From Trichomonas vaginalis G3 (Eukaryota > Parabasalia > Trichomonadida > Trichomonadidae), in assembly GCF_026262505.1 (NCBI RefSeq), contig NC_067205.1, positions 23,345,585-23,409,584 of the forward strand: a stretch of DNA of 64,000 nucleotides, read 5' to 3'. Of this stretch, positions 48,492-57,694 are shown in pieces. The position numbers and the translations under genes were made by a program. How positions within the stretch are numbered: the first letter of the stretch is position 1; the number at the start of each line of letters is the position of its first letter. The notes beneath the pieces were generated by a model. That model saw only the letters and a list, made by a program, of their open reading frames with translations. It searched no databases and was not told the origin of the DNA.

Positions 48492-48516
48492 AAATTTTTT
48501 TATTTTTATAAAAATG
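48492..48516 (+). promoter_or_regulatory. promoter motif of the polymerase gene
   Basis: The polymerase ATG is directly preceded by TTTATTTTTATAAAA with a run of T in front. Twenty-two bases including the ATG are identical to those in front of the helicase gene (57670-57691, minus strand). Confidence 0.55.
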
Positions 48517-50664
48517 CCCCCATATAGAATGGATAGAAAGTCTGCTAGAATAAAAGCAGAGTTACAAAGATATGGTTGGAGAGTTTCGAAGAATTTTAAA
48601 TATAGGAAGGGAAGACCCATAAAAGTCTATGACAAATTGTCTGGTCTTCGCTACGAAATGGATTTGGAAACAGCACGTGCCAATTATCCAAACAGACTAG
48701 AGAGGTTAGAAGAAGAACGTCTTATGGACATGCCTTTCGATGTTAGTGAACCTCAAGTTGAAGGACACGACGGCTTTGCCAGATTCTACTGGAAACATGA
48801 CGAACAATTGCATCCTTTGAGAAGGAAAAAAGGAAAAGGTGAAGACGCACATGCTCCCATGGAAAGAACAAGATATGCATATGAAAAGTATCGTGAAGTT
48901 AGAAGTCAAATTACATCTGGTCGAACCTTTACAGTAAACTTTGACGAAGGAAAGAACAAAGAAGGCTTCATGGGAGTACTTGCTGCAATTCAAGACGGAA
49001 ATAAGAAAGGACACAATCTCAGATTGACCATAACAGATTTGGATGGTCACATTTACTATGCACATGGCAATGAACAAACAGCCGCAAAACTTCTTGACGC
49101 TTTCAAGACTACAAAGAGAGAACAAATGGTTGACTCCGACTCAGACATTTTGAATGCAATTGAAGGAATTGCAAGTGTCAAGTTCGAATGGTACCAACCT
49201 AACCCTCAAGCAGTCAGACAACATGCTGGATACTTCCCGTTCATAAATAAGTCTGACATTGACTTGACAAGGTATGGAATTTACAATTCAATTGAAACAA
49301 TTGTCAATGAACCTTGCATTCTTACATGTCTCAGGAACTCTGGTCTTGTTACAGATGAGAAGATGAAGTATCTTGAGTCATGTGTGAAGACAAGGTACAT
49401 TCTCAGAGGTCAATTGGCAAAAATTGCACCGTTGGCAAATGTCAATATCCGAGTCAACATACCTACAGCTAAAGGTTCTTCACATGACGACTATGTTGTT
49501 GACAAAGACTTACCATGGTTGAAGATTGTAATTGTCCACAACCACTTCATGTTGAACGAAAGTCTTACAAACCCATTCTTTGGTAAAAGTAAGTGCAACA
49601 TTGTCAGAGCTGTAAACATTCTTTTCGAGAAAGGTTTGTTGGAACCAATTCCAGATGACAAGCTGACAGAAACTTTTGTACCAAAAGACGAAACAAACTT
49701 TTCATTGTTAGCAAGACCAAAAGTTGTTCCAGACAAAGTTCTAGTACAAAAGAAGTACACAGTTCCACAAGGGGTTGGTATGTTCGGATACCAACCTGAA
49801 CCAGAAGAACTTCCAATGAGGTTGCAAGAACTTCAAGATGCTATAAACAAACTTCCATTGAGACATCCAATTGACGTCAAATTGTATTGGAGAGCATCTG
49901 AGTTAGGTCAGAAGGTTTTATATGAAACAGGTTGCTTCGACGATGTTTATGAGATAACAGGAGAAGTTTCTCAGAAGATAAGAGACTCACTTGAATTTCC
50001 ACAAACTGGACCAATTGGTTGCGACAAGTTCGACTCAGATGAAAAGATATACTATGTCGACCTTAACGCTGCATACATGAGGTTTGTCCAATATATTCCG
50101 ACTGGAATTCCAAACGAAGATGGTGAGTTCCCGGGAAGGAACTATACAGTTGGAAAAGTCATACAACAACTGTATGATATTAGGAAAGCTTCAAACCCCA
50201 AACTTGCAATGACACTCAAATTGCTTATGAATTCGACATGGGGATATTCCATTAAGAAACCTCAAGAGATGAAGAGTAAACATTATGAGAAGGTCGACAA
50301 CTTTGTTGAAAGGTTTTCTCCTTTTGTTTTGAAGTACGAATTCACTCAAGGTCAAAGTGGCTTAGTAACCACATTAAAACCTATTGTCGAACATTGGTCT
50401 TACCCTCAGTTCGCAAAAGCAGTCCTTGACGAGTACAACAAATTCTTCTCCGAAGTCAAATCAAAGTCAAGGTTTACTATGAGAACATTGACGCACTCAT
50501 GACGAACGAAGAAGGATACAACAAACTCATTGAAATGGGAAGTCGGTGAAAAGATGGGTCAATTCAAATTGGACAAAATTTTCACCGAAGTTCATGTCCT
50601 CTCCAAGCGTAAGTACTGGGGTGTTAAAGAAGATGGTGAAATAGTTAAACATTGCATGAAATAA
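48514..50664 (+). pseudogene. family-B DNA polymerase (protein-primed type), broken
   Basis: Polinton-type polymerase. In its C-terminal part are the motif A region (KIYYVDLNAAYMRFVQYIP) and motif B (LKLLMNSTWGYS, the K...NS.YG form). The N-terminal half includes basic stretches and a long region that corresponds to the terminal-protein and exonuclease part of relatives. The enzyme copies the element using a protein primer. It is clearly shorter than the roughly 1000 aa usual for the family. It is a broken virus gene with a small number of breaks. Confidence 0.8.
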
Positions 50665-50697
50665 AAAATTTATTTTTAAAAAAGTGACATTTTTTTA

Positions 50698-50955
50698 ATG
50701 GCGTACATCCCTGAGCGCTTCGTCCAGTTCAACCAAATGTTGGTCTCGGACCCAGGCAAGAGATATTCCAAGCCCGAACTCGACCGTCTCTTCAAAGAAT
50801 GGATTGAAGACTACAGAGGAGACGAGTGGTTGACAATTGAATTTGCTCGGGCTTGGAATTGCTACAGAAGGGTCTTAGACGTGGACCCAAGACTCACGTA
50901 CAGAGGTTGGGATGTGGTCTTCACATTCCAAAATTGGTACGAATACCAAAAATAA
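50698..50955 (+). CDS. hypothetical 85-aa protein
   Basis: A small aromatic protein (ERFVQFNQMLVSDPGKRYS; EFARAWNCYRRVLDVD; QNWYEYQK). Codon use is visibly GC-richer than in the structural genes. The leader, AAAAAAGTGACATTTTTTTA, is shared in form with other genes of the 50.7-54.6 kb block. The family is not recognised. It is the first gene of that block. Confidence 0.6.
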   Translation: MAYIPERFVQFNQMLVSDPGKRYSKPELDRLFKEWIEDYRGDEWLTIEFARAWNCYRRVLDVDPRLTYRGWDVVFTFQNWYEYQK

Positions 50956-51004
50956 AAACTTAAATTTACTTGGGGTTTCCCCCTAAAATAATTTTTTTTT
51001 ACTC

Positions 51005-51698
51005 TTAGAACCACTCGAGGTTCTCCTTACGGTTGTTGAGCTTGTCACCGTCAATGTGTCTGACCTTCGTCTTCTTGTCTGGATTTGGAACCCATTGAAT
51101 TGCGACAAGCTTGCCCATGGAGATTGAACCGCGATTCCGAAGGTTAAGGTTCAAGTGTCCCAAGTTGTTGAGGACTGGGGTAAGAACCTTGCCTGTCTCC
51201 TTGTTGCGGATTTGGTATGGGTAGGGTTGGGAAATTTCGTAACCGTCATCGGCAACAAGTGTTGCCCATGTAGCGGCTTCAGGAACTTCTTCTTCTTCTC
51301 TTCTTCTTCGTGTTTCTTTCTTCCTCTTCTTCCTCGACAATTCCTTCTTCAATTTGGTACTCACGAAGTACGTGTTGCATGTTCTGTCCTTTCCGAGTAC
51401 CTTCCAGATGGCGTCTATCTCTTCGAAGAAACGTAGATGAGTCTGGCAAGGTCTCGGTTTCTCTCTCGTAATTGCGCAAGGTTTCCGCGAAATCGTTCAG
51501 CATTTCTCATTGGAAGCTTGTTCATGAGACATCGGCTTTAAGTTCCTTCATCTCTGTCATAAGACTACTTTGGAGAGTCTTAATGGTGTTTGTCAGACGA
51601 GCTTTCAATTGGGCAATTTGAATTTGAATTGGGCGCTTGTCTGGCAACCTTGAAAGGACATCTGCCATTGTGTTCGGCTTCGGTGCTTGTTCGGACAT
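51005..51698 (-). pseudogene. NUMOD/HNH endonuclease of element 2, broken
   Basis: The C-terminal part shows the same order as the element 1 HNH protein: W.TL....YEI...YP (ATWATLVADDGYEISQPYPY), LNNLGHLNLNL, AIQWVPNP, then HIDGDKLNNRKENLEW, an HNH_3-type signature. The N-terminal region is helical, followed by an Arg/Glu-rich linker (KKRKKETRRRREEEE). It is a broken virus gene with one or two breaks. It shows that this endonuclease family travels with both elements. Confidence 0.65.
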
Positions 51699-51730
51699 CG
51701 AAAAAATGAAGTGGTTTGAGAATGACGGTT

Positions 51731-52314
51731 TTACTTCAAAAAGCTGGTTATGACAGTTAAGTCATACAACAAGTTTAAAATAATATCTTGCTCTTCTTCT
51801 GAACGTTTGTTGTCTTCTTCCGATAAAAGTTTCGAACATGAGAACCAAAAAACGTTTTTTGAGGAACCGAAAGAGTTCAGGCAAATTTTCATATTCTGGA
51901 TATGTTGGGAGCAGTTCAAAACATCTGAGCTGACTTTCGGACAAAATTGGGACAATGTCAGAAAATTCATCTTTGGTCGGACTGCTTGAAGGTAAGTCCC
52001 TTACATGTAAGTAGCTCTGGTAAAGTCTTCTCATTTCTGCTAACTTTTGGATATAGCTTCGTAGTTTAGAAGTTTCAATTTTAATTGTCTTATTCCACTC
52101 TTTAATTCTAAACGGTAAGTATCCATGAGGTCAAGAGTAGCTTTGTAGCTTTAAGTGGAGCTATCTGTTCCTTGACTTGTGCAATTTTGGTTGCAATTGT
52201 GGTTTGAGCTCCTTCAAGTTCGCCGTCTATGTCGTTCTCAACACCTTCAACCATAGTTTGAAACTCTTCATCGGTCCATTGAGTTTGGTGTGGGACGAAT
52301 TTAACTTGCTTCAT
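51731..52314 (-). pseudogene. helical/coiled-coil protein, broken
   Basis: Starts MKQVKFVPHQTQWTDEEF and continues with an acidic, then coiled-coil-like segment (TTIATKIAQVKEQIAPLK). Later parts contain Leu/Tyr-rich helices. The leader (CATTTTTTTCATTTTTTGA) fits the block's second promoter type. It is a broken virus gene with a few breaks. No family is recognised. Confidence 0.45.
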
Positions 52315-52336
52315 TCAAAAAATGAAAAAAATGTTT

Positions 52337-52621
52337 TTACTCTAAACGTGCCATGTATATGGCTATAAGAAACTTACCAGAAGGCATCTTCTTCACATGA
52401 GTCTTTGGCAACTTGAGAGTTCTTGTTGGAGTTGGGTCTGGAATTTCAATTCTCTCTCGAGCGCAACAACAGATGTCAGAATAACATTCCCCACTGTCTT
52501 TCTTGCCACCATAAACTGTGTATTGACCGAACTTGCATTTACAGGAAGACCGGTCAATACAAAGTTCACAGTTGAAATAGTTGTACTCATACCTGGTGAG
52601 TACGAGTGTGAGTAAAAACAT
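52337..52621 (-). CDS. Cys-rich 94-aa protein
   Basis: The N-terminus is short and hydrophobic (MFLLTLVLT), then seven or more Cys fall within about 45 residues (CELCIDRSSCKCKFGQ; CYSDICCCARE), followed by a Pro/Thr and Lys-rich tail. This could be a zinc-binding or disulphide-knotted secreted peptide; the hydrophobic start favours export or membrane contact. The leader contains CTCACTTTTTTA. I cannot assign a family. Confidence 0.55.
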   Translation of the reverse strand: MFLLTLVLTRYEYNYFNCELCIDRSSCKCKFGQYTVYGGKKDSGECYSDICCCARERIEIPDPTPTRTLKLPKTHVKKMPSGKFLIAIYMARLE

Positions 52622-52647
52622 TAAAAAAGTGAGTTAAAATGAGATGT

Positions 52648-53013
52648 TTACTGAACTGGCTGAATGTCGCCTTCACAGGTTATGTAGAACGGCTGACCAG
52701 AGAAGTGAAGGAGACCCTTGAGAATTTGGTTCATTCTTGGGAAAGGGTTCTCTCTGTTTGGAAGTAGTATCCAAGGACGCTTGGCAAAGAACTTTATAAT
52801 GGCTTCCTTCTTTGCTTGCTTTATGTCGTCGAAGGCTGTCCCGTCTGGTATTTGAATTGGAATTCCAGTCGAAATCTCGAGATTCAAGGCAGCCCTTCCC
52901 GTTATCCAACCGTTAACAAGCTTGTCTTTTACATTCTGCCTGAGGAAGTCTTTAACAAGCTCGTTAATTTCAATTAGGTAAATTGCCTCGTCGGTAGGTT
53001 CGACCTCGACCAT
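52648..53013 (-). CDS. hypothetical 121-aa protein
   Basis: A compact alpha/beta-looking protein with an acidic N-terminus (MVEVEPTDEAIYLIEINEL) and a basic middle (DDIKQAKKEAIIKFFAKRP). The C-terminus is hydrophobic (LLHFSGQPFYITCEGD). It is divergent from the Pro-rich protein at 53329, and the space between them is filled by a 21-bp minisatellite. Function unknown. Confidence 0.6.
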   Translation of the reverse strand: MVEVEPTDEAIYLIEINELVKDFLRQNVKDKLVNGWITGRAALNLEISTGIPIQIPDGTAFDDIKQAKKEAIIKFFAKRPWILLPNRENPFPRMNQILKGLLHFSGQPFYITCEGDIQPVQ

Positions 53014-53289
53014 TGCTACTGTCAGAAAAAGTACTGCTACTGTCAGAAAAAGTACTGCTACTGTCAGAAAAAGTACTGCTACTGTCAGAAAAAGTACTGC
53101 TACTGTCAGAAAAAGTACTACTACTGTCAGAAAAAGTACTGCTACTGTCAGTAAAAAGGAAAATTTGAGAGGGTTTTCGACGATAAAGTACTGCTACTGT
53201 CAGTAAAAGTACTGCTACTGTCAGTAAAAGTACTGCTACTGTCAGAAAAAGTACTGCTACTGTCAGTAAAAGTACTGCTAGTAGCAGAG
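53014..53289. repeat. 21-bp minisatellite in a divergent promoter
   Basis: Tandem units TGCTACTGTCAGAAAAAGTA plus one base, about seven copies at 53014-53160. A 36-base break (GAAAATTTGAGAGGG...) follows, then about five copies of the TCAGTAAAAG variant to 53289. It occupies nearly all the space between two start codons, so its copy number may tune expression of both genes. The first base touches the ATG at 53013. Confidence 0.75.
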
Positions 53290-53328
53290 ATTTTTATCGT
53301 TGTGGTCCGACGGTTAAGCCACAAACGA

Positions 53329-53907
53329 ATGTCCGACGTCCCACCAACCCAGTCCATTCCCAAACCAGAGGAACCTAAAGAACCACAACAGTCTCCTCAG
53401 CAACCTCAGTTCCAGCAAGTACCTCCGAATTACTACCAATTTCCACCTCAAGGTTACTACCCACCACAAGGCTTCCCGAACTACCCTCCTCAACCTATGC
53501 CTTACTTCCCCAACCCATGGATGTTCCAGCAAGCTCCACCCCGGCAATTCCAATCTCAATCTCAATCCAAGAGAGACCAAGACTTCGAAGAAGGTCTGAA
53601 CCGCTTACGCAAAGAGTATGCTACAGCTCCAATGGAAGACGACAGGCTTTCAGTCTCTTCCCTCAAATCGACCGATTCGACTCGTACCACAGATTCGGTT
53701 CGTGACCGTGAAGACTACCTCAAGCAGTCTGAGAGACTCTTCATCCTACAACCATTTACAGTTGGAGCTCTCAAGAACATGCGCAATTACGAAGGTCAGA
53801 CACCAGCTGGAGACCGCAAAACAGACGTACTCGCAAGAGCCGTCCAGCTCGTCAAAACAAAGACGGAGATAGTCGACTTCATACTTGCAGCTTGCCCTTA
53901 CAAGTAA
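53329..53907 (+). CDS. Pro/Gln/Tyr-rich protein with compact C-terminal domain
   Basis: A 192-aa protein, starting at the ATG at 53329 rather than at an upstream in-frame GTG. Residues 1-85 are a disordered Pro/Gln/Tyr tract (YYQFPPQGYYPPQGFPNYPP). Residues 90-190 are folded-looking, with a Ser/Thr-rich linker (SVSSLKSTDSTRTTDSV) and a final Lys/Thr helix region ending DFILAACPYK. TTTTTATCG lies in front, 30 bases from the ATG. The Pro/Gln tract resembles late-domain or scaffold-type segments. Family unknown. Confidence 0.6.
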   Translation: MSDVPPTQSIPKPEEPKEPQQSPQQPQFQQVPPNYYQFPPQGYYPPQGFPNYPPQPMPYFPNPWMFQQAPPRQFQSQSQSKRDQDFEEGLNRLRKEYATAPMEDDRLSVSSLKSTDSTRTTDSVRDREDYLKQSERLFILQPFTVGALKNMRNYEGQTPAGDRKTDVLARAVQLVKTKTEIVDFILAACPYK

Positions 53908-53935
53908 AAAAATAAACAATTACGAATTAAACTTT

Positions 53936-54136
53936 TTACTCTTTCTTTTCTGAGTTGTTTAGAGCTGGTTTCTCTTGTAGAAACCTTTCGTACTCTTCCA
54001 TGGTCATGTAATTGCGAATTTGGTACTCAATTCCAGGTTCGTTGTTTTTGAACCTGATGTATGTAACGCTTCCATCCTCCTCAGGGAAGTAAGCTGCTAA
54101 CATCTGACCAAGTTTTCTCGGTGACTCGGAGCTCAT
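53936..54136 (-). CDS. hypothetical 66-aa protein
   Basis: A small acidic protein (AYFPEEDGSVTYIRFKNNEP; MTMEEYERFLQEK) with a mixed strand-helix pattern. The leader TAAAAAGTGACATTTTT is nearly the same as in front of 50698, supporting a real gene in the same expression class. No family is recognised. Confidence 0.55.
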   Translation of the reverse strand: MSSESPRKLGQMLAAYFPEEDGSVTYIRFKNNEPGIEYQIRNYMTMEEYERFLQEKPALNNSEKKE

Positions 54137-54171
54137 AAAAATGTCACTTTTTAAACGTTAAGTTTTTAGTC

Positions 54172-54360
54172 TTAATTTACCCTTTGTTTGTCAAGGTAGT
54201 ATTGGAGTGCAATTTCTCCAAATTCTCTGTGTCGGAGTTCTTCAGCATTTTCCAAGGTGTACCTGGAGAACTCAAAGAAGTTGTCAAGAAGATACTGCCA
54301 TGCTGCTCTTCTGAGTTCGTCGGTATTTTGGAAGTGTTGCACCTTCGAGTCTTCGGACAT
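54172..54360 (-). CDS. hypothetical 62-aa helical protein
   Basis: An all-helical acidic protein (ELRRAAWQYLLDNFFEFSRY; ENAEELRHREFGEIALQYYL). The leader GAAAAGTGTCATTTTTTTC is of the block's common type. It may bind another protein through the aromatic face; unknown family. Confidence 0.55.
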   Translation of the reverse strand: MSEDSKVQHFQNTDELRRAAWQYLLDNFFEFSRYTLENAEELRHREFGEIALQYYLDKQRVN

Positions 54361-54403
54361 GAAAAAAATGACACTTTTCTATTAAACCGTTTTGGCATTT
54401 CTC

Positions 54404-54583
54404 ATGAGTGAGTATAGTTCTGCCGAACCATTGGAAGAGAAGAAGTACCCTTGCTGGCAAAAGACAAAAATAGTTGCCTTAGTTGTCATTGCAATTGTAC
54501 TCGTAATTGAATTCATTGTACTTCTCTTCACGTACATAAAACTCAGCAATGGTATTTGCTTTAAGAAGCTACCATCTTACTAA
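54404..54583 (+). CDS. 59-aa single-pass membrane protein
   Basis: An acidic 20-residue head, then a membrane helix near residues 22-47 (TKIVALVVIAIVLVIEFIVL), then a short basic tail. The ATG at 54404 is preferred to the in-frame TTG at 54392. It could be a virion membrane, holin-like or host-interface protein; no homology is recognised. Confidence 0.55.
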   Translation: MSEYSSAEPLEEKKYPCWQKTKIVALVVIAIVLVIEFIVLLFTYIKLSNGICFKKLPSY

Positions 54584-54602
54584 GACTAAACACTTAGATT
54601 TT

Positions 54603-55478
54603 TCAAGCTTGACTTTTTACAATTTGAACTTTGTTTGCGTAGATATGAATTCTGAAAGAAGTATGAGGGTCTTGTATGACTTTGTACTTCTCCCATAGTT
54701 CATGTCTGTCAAACTTACCTGCCATGGACTCTTTCATAAGTTCCATGAAATCGTCTTCGGACAATCCGGGGAAAAGTATTATGTCAGTAAGTATTCTTTT
54801 AACATCCTTACTTAAACTCTTTGCTGTCTGTACACAAATGACAACTGAGATGTTAAAGTGTCTGAGCTTCTTAAGAATTCGACACATATCTTGTTCTCTA
54901 TTCTTTAACAAAGGATGAGAGGCGAAATCATCTAAGATAAGAAGACATCTATGAGGGTAAGTCTTCCAATCGTAAGATTGCAATTTCTTCGAAATGTATT
55001 CTATCTCTTTCTGTTTGTTTCTGAAGTGTTTCTTCTCTAATATTCTCTGCATTTCCTCATTAGGGTCTTTGAACTTAGAATTTATATACTCATTTATAGC
55101 ATTATACTTCAAAACTCTTCTTTGGTACTTCTTTATCCAATCTAACAACTCAGTATCCTTTATACATACTAACTTAGACTTCTTTATAATATCTTTGAAC
55201 GAATTGACGGTTTGGTCAAATTGACCAGAAGTCGAACAAATAACAACTAACTCATAGAATGGGTTCTTCTCATCTAGTTCTTGTTGTTGTGCAGCCATTT
55301 TAAGATAAGTGAAAGTCTTACCCGACCCAGGTGGTGCAATTAGACCTGTTATACCATTCTGAGCAAATAAGAACTTTTCATGTATAGGCTTTATCTGAGC
55401 ATTTTCTAACTTCCTCTTGTTCTTGTTTAAAACATTCTCAAATTTCTTGTCAATGTCAGCAAACTTTTTTTCTAACAT
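54603..55478 (-). CDS. A32/FtsK-HerA-like DNA packaging ATPase
   Basis: A 291-aa P-loop ATPase. Walker A is APPGSGKT (48-55), Walker B is CLLILDDF (about 178-185), and a later glutamine lies in ISVVICVQTAKSL, as expected for packaging ATPases. The ATG at 55478 is chosen: it sits beside a T-rich promoter shared with the divergent gene, whereas the longer frame would overlap that gene. The protein pumps the genome into the capsid in this family. The frame is open. It is a homologue of the ATPase at 320-1147, but clearly diverged from it. Confidence 0.85.
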   Translation of the reverse strand: MLEKKFADIDKKFENVLNKNKRKLENAQIKPIHEKFLFAQNGITGLIAPPGSGKTFTYLKMAAQQQELDEKNPFYELVVICSTSGQFDQTVNSFKDIIKKSKLVCIKDTELLDWIKKYQRRVLKYNAINEYINSKFKDPNEEMQRILEKKHFRNKQKEIEYISKKLQSYDWKTYPHRCLLILDDFASHPLLKNREQDMCRILKKLRHFNISVVICVQTAKSLSKDVKRILTDIILFPGLSEDDFMELMKESMAGKFDRHELWEKYKVIQDPHTSFRIHIYANKVQIVKSQA

Positions 55479-55514
55479 ATTTTTAGAAAAATTAAAATTT
55501 TTATCTTTTAGAAA
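55479..55514. promoter_or_regulatory. 36-bp bidirectional promoter
   Basis: The space between the divergent ATPase and the 150-aa gene contains TATTTTTAG on one side and AATTTTTATCTTTTAG on the other, near-mirror copies of one motif with the core TTTTTA(T/G). Each lies about 10-15 bases before its ATG. Confidence 0.5.
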
Positions 55515-55964
55515 ATGTCTAGCGATTTCGCTATCTATATTCGAGACAAACTTTTTGACAGCAAAACATCTGTCGACCATAAAATCTTACATAGTGTAAA
55601 CAAGAAAGGTGAATTTGTTCTAAAGTTCTGTTTCTGGGAATATGACAAGAACCATAAAACATTACAAAGAGCAGTCTTAAAATTTGTCAATGACAGACTT
55701 GTTGACAGAAATGACGCCGATTGGAAAGATGAAGTCCAACAAAAGTTCTTAGAATGCAAAGAAGACACATGCGCTGTTCTTGAAGATGAAATAGAAAACA
55801 GAATAGATGAGCTATTAAAGGACAAAGAACTTTTACATAAATATGGTTCTGAGAAATTTGACGTCTCACCACCAGAAAAGAAGAAGAAAGAAAAGAAAGA
55901 GAAAAAAGAAGAAGAGAAGAAAGAACCTGAACCAGTTTCAGAGAAAAAGAAATTTGACATGTAA
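55515..55964 (+). CDS. hypothetical 149-aa protein with Lys/Glu tail
   Basis: Residues 1-112 are folded-looking and acidic-basic mixed (EFVLKFCFWEYDKNHKTLQR; DRNDADWKDEVQQKFLE). Residues 113-149 are a Lys/Glu tail ending KKKFDM. It is divergent from the packaging ATPase. No family is recognised. The charged tail suggests nucleic-acid or histone-like contacts. Confidence 0.6.
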   Translation: MSSDFAIYIRDKLFDSKTSVDHKILHSVNKKGEFVLKFCFWEYDKNHKTLQRAVLKFVNDRLVDRNDADWKDEVQQKFLECKEDTCAVLEDEIENRIDELLKDKELLHKYGSEKFDVSPPEKKKKEKKEKKEEEKKEPEPVSEKKKFDM

Positions 55965-55980
55965 AAATAAAATTTTATTT

Positions 55981-56400
55981 TTAGAACATTTCTGGGTCAA
56001 TGTCAATGTTCTCTTCCTCTTTAGGAGTAAACACTGGCTTAGACTCTAAAATCTTTTTACCCAATTTACCTTGAACTTCTACAACTTTAGACTCATAATA
56101 TTCATAGTCGTCTGTCTTCTTTGGTTCATAAGGTATAACAAGTTTGTATGCTTTGCCTTCTTTAAGGTTTGAGAACCTTCTGTCAAAACTTTCTTTGACT
56201 GTTAACAAACCTTCTATGTCTAAGTCTTCAAATTTCGCACCATTTTTAGTCACAATAGCAAACTTAACTGGTTCGATGTTCCAAACTTTGCTGAATGAAG
56301 ACTTTTCAAAATGGTAGAAGTAAACATTCAAATATGTGAATGGGTCTAGTTCTTCTTTAAGTCCTGACATGTACTTGTTTACTGAAATATATTTCGTCAT
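55981..56400 (-). CDS. small acidic-tailed protein, possibly ssDNA-binding-like
   Basis: A 139-aa protein resembling the element 1 protein at 3793-4266: K(Y/F)(I/V)(S/T)VN at residues 3-8, VYF near 27-29, then NIEPVKFAIVTKNG near 42-55, and an acidic hydrophobic-ended tail (EEENIDIDPEMF). Predicted strands dominate the middle. It lies just downstream of the helicase, on the same strand. A single-strand DNA-binding or replication accessory role is inferred from design and neighbour only. The leader is TTTTTTTATCCGATAGAAAAG. Confidence 0.6.
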   Translation of the reverse strand: MTKYISVNKYMSGLKEELDPFTYLNVYFYHFEKSSFSKVWNIEPVKFAIVTKNGAKFEDLDIEGLLTVKESFDRRFSNLKEGKAYKLVIPYEPKKTDDYEYYESKVVEVQGKLGKKILESKPVFTPKEEENIDIDPEMF

Positions 56401-56435
56401 CTTTTCTATCGGATAAAAAAATATTTTTTTAAAAT

Positions 56436-57672
56436 TTACTCAGAAAAATTTTTCTTTGTATATACACCATTCTGTACGTCTAAAAGACTTTTGACATTTG
56501 CCAAGAATGTTCGTTTAGACGCTGGCATATAACCATACTCTTGACAATATTGTTTATATTCATCATATAAAGACTTTTCATCTAAACACTCAAAGTCGCT
56601 TTCTTCTATGAACAGTTCATATACACTCTTGTTTGCTTCTAACAATGTTTGTCTCTCTTCGGTATGTGGAATTTGTCTTGGATTGAACTTAGAAATATCT
56701 AATGTCATGAAATATGAGAACAAGTGGTTGTAAAAGTCAGATGTCAAAGTTTCTGCTAAGTCGTCAAAATATTCTGTATCTTGCATATGAGAATCTGACG
56801 TTCTGACAACTACATATCTTCTGTCAGAACTTTCTAACTTCATCGGAACAGCATTGTTTGAAACCATAATGAAGTTTGCAACATTTTCACAAACTCTTTG
56901 GTCTTTATACTTTCTTTCAACAACTCCAACTTTGTCTGTTATAAGACTCTTCAAAGCATCTGAGTTCAAAACTTTTGTTGTATCTATACTTTGAAGTTCA
57001 TTGCAAACTATAAGTTTCATATTCTCTATTGAGGAGTTAAACTTGCCACAGATGTTTTCTAAGTTTGTCATATTCGGATTCGAATAACCTTCTAACAGTT
57101 TGCACAAAATATCTGTAAAGAAAGTATTCTTACCTGTTCCTTGTTTTCCAATTATAATGAGAGCAGTTTCATTTTTAGCACTTGGATGTTGTAAGATGTT
57201 TGCAAACCAACATAAGATATACTCATAAACCTTTTCGTTTCCATTGCATATAATTTCTTTGACATGGTCTAACCAAGCTTCTATAATATTTTCTTTCCAT
57301 TCTACTTGTTCATATTTATATCCAGTGAAGATAGAATAGAAGTTTGGAGAAGGTGTATAGAAACTTTATACCTCGAACTGAAAAATCTTCTAACTTTGAC
57401 AATAAGATATCCCAAGCATCTAACATCTTCATGCCAACTTGTACGACTTTTATTTTCTTAAGTTTCTGTCTACATTCTTGTTCTGAAACTATTGTTGCTC
57501 TTGGTTTGTTAAAGACAACATCCCATTCTTTCATGACATAACATTCTGGGGCAGAGTCAACATAAATGACTAAACGTTTCAAATTCTCGACTGCTTTGTT
57601 ATAGTCTCTAAATGGACACATATTTCTGAATGCTTGGAAGTCATAAAAATCTGAAACATCTATTCTGTACAT
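56436..57672 (-). pseudogene. D5-like SF3 helicase of element 2, broken
   Basis: Core motifs: Walker A IIIGKQGTGKN, identical in its key part to the element 1 helicase; Walker B-like MKLIVCNELQSID; motif C FIMVSNNAVPM followed by DRRYVVV. The N-terminal part is far shorter than in element 1. The family opens DNA at origins. The start at 57672 follows the same T-rich leader as the polymerase. It is a broken virus gene with about one break. Confidence 0.75.
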
Positions 57673-57694
57673 TTTTATAAAAATAAAAAAATAT
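57670..57694 (-). promoter_or_regulatory. promoter motif of the helicase gene
   Basis: Minus strand: T-run, then TTTATTTTTATAAAAATG, identical over 22 bases to the sequence in front of the polymerase at 48514. Confidence 0.55.

Noticed and set aside
51750-51989. Plus-strand 79-codon frame opposite the coiled-coil relic
   Set aside because: Weak composition and no leader motif. The minus strand keeps protein-like stretches and the block's promoter type.
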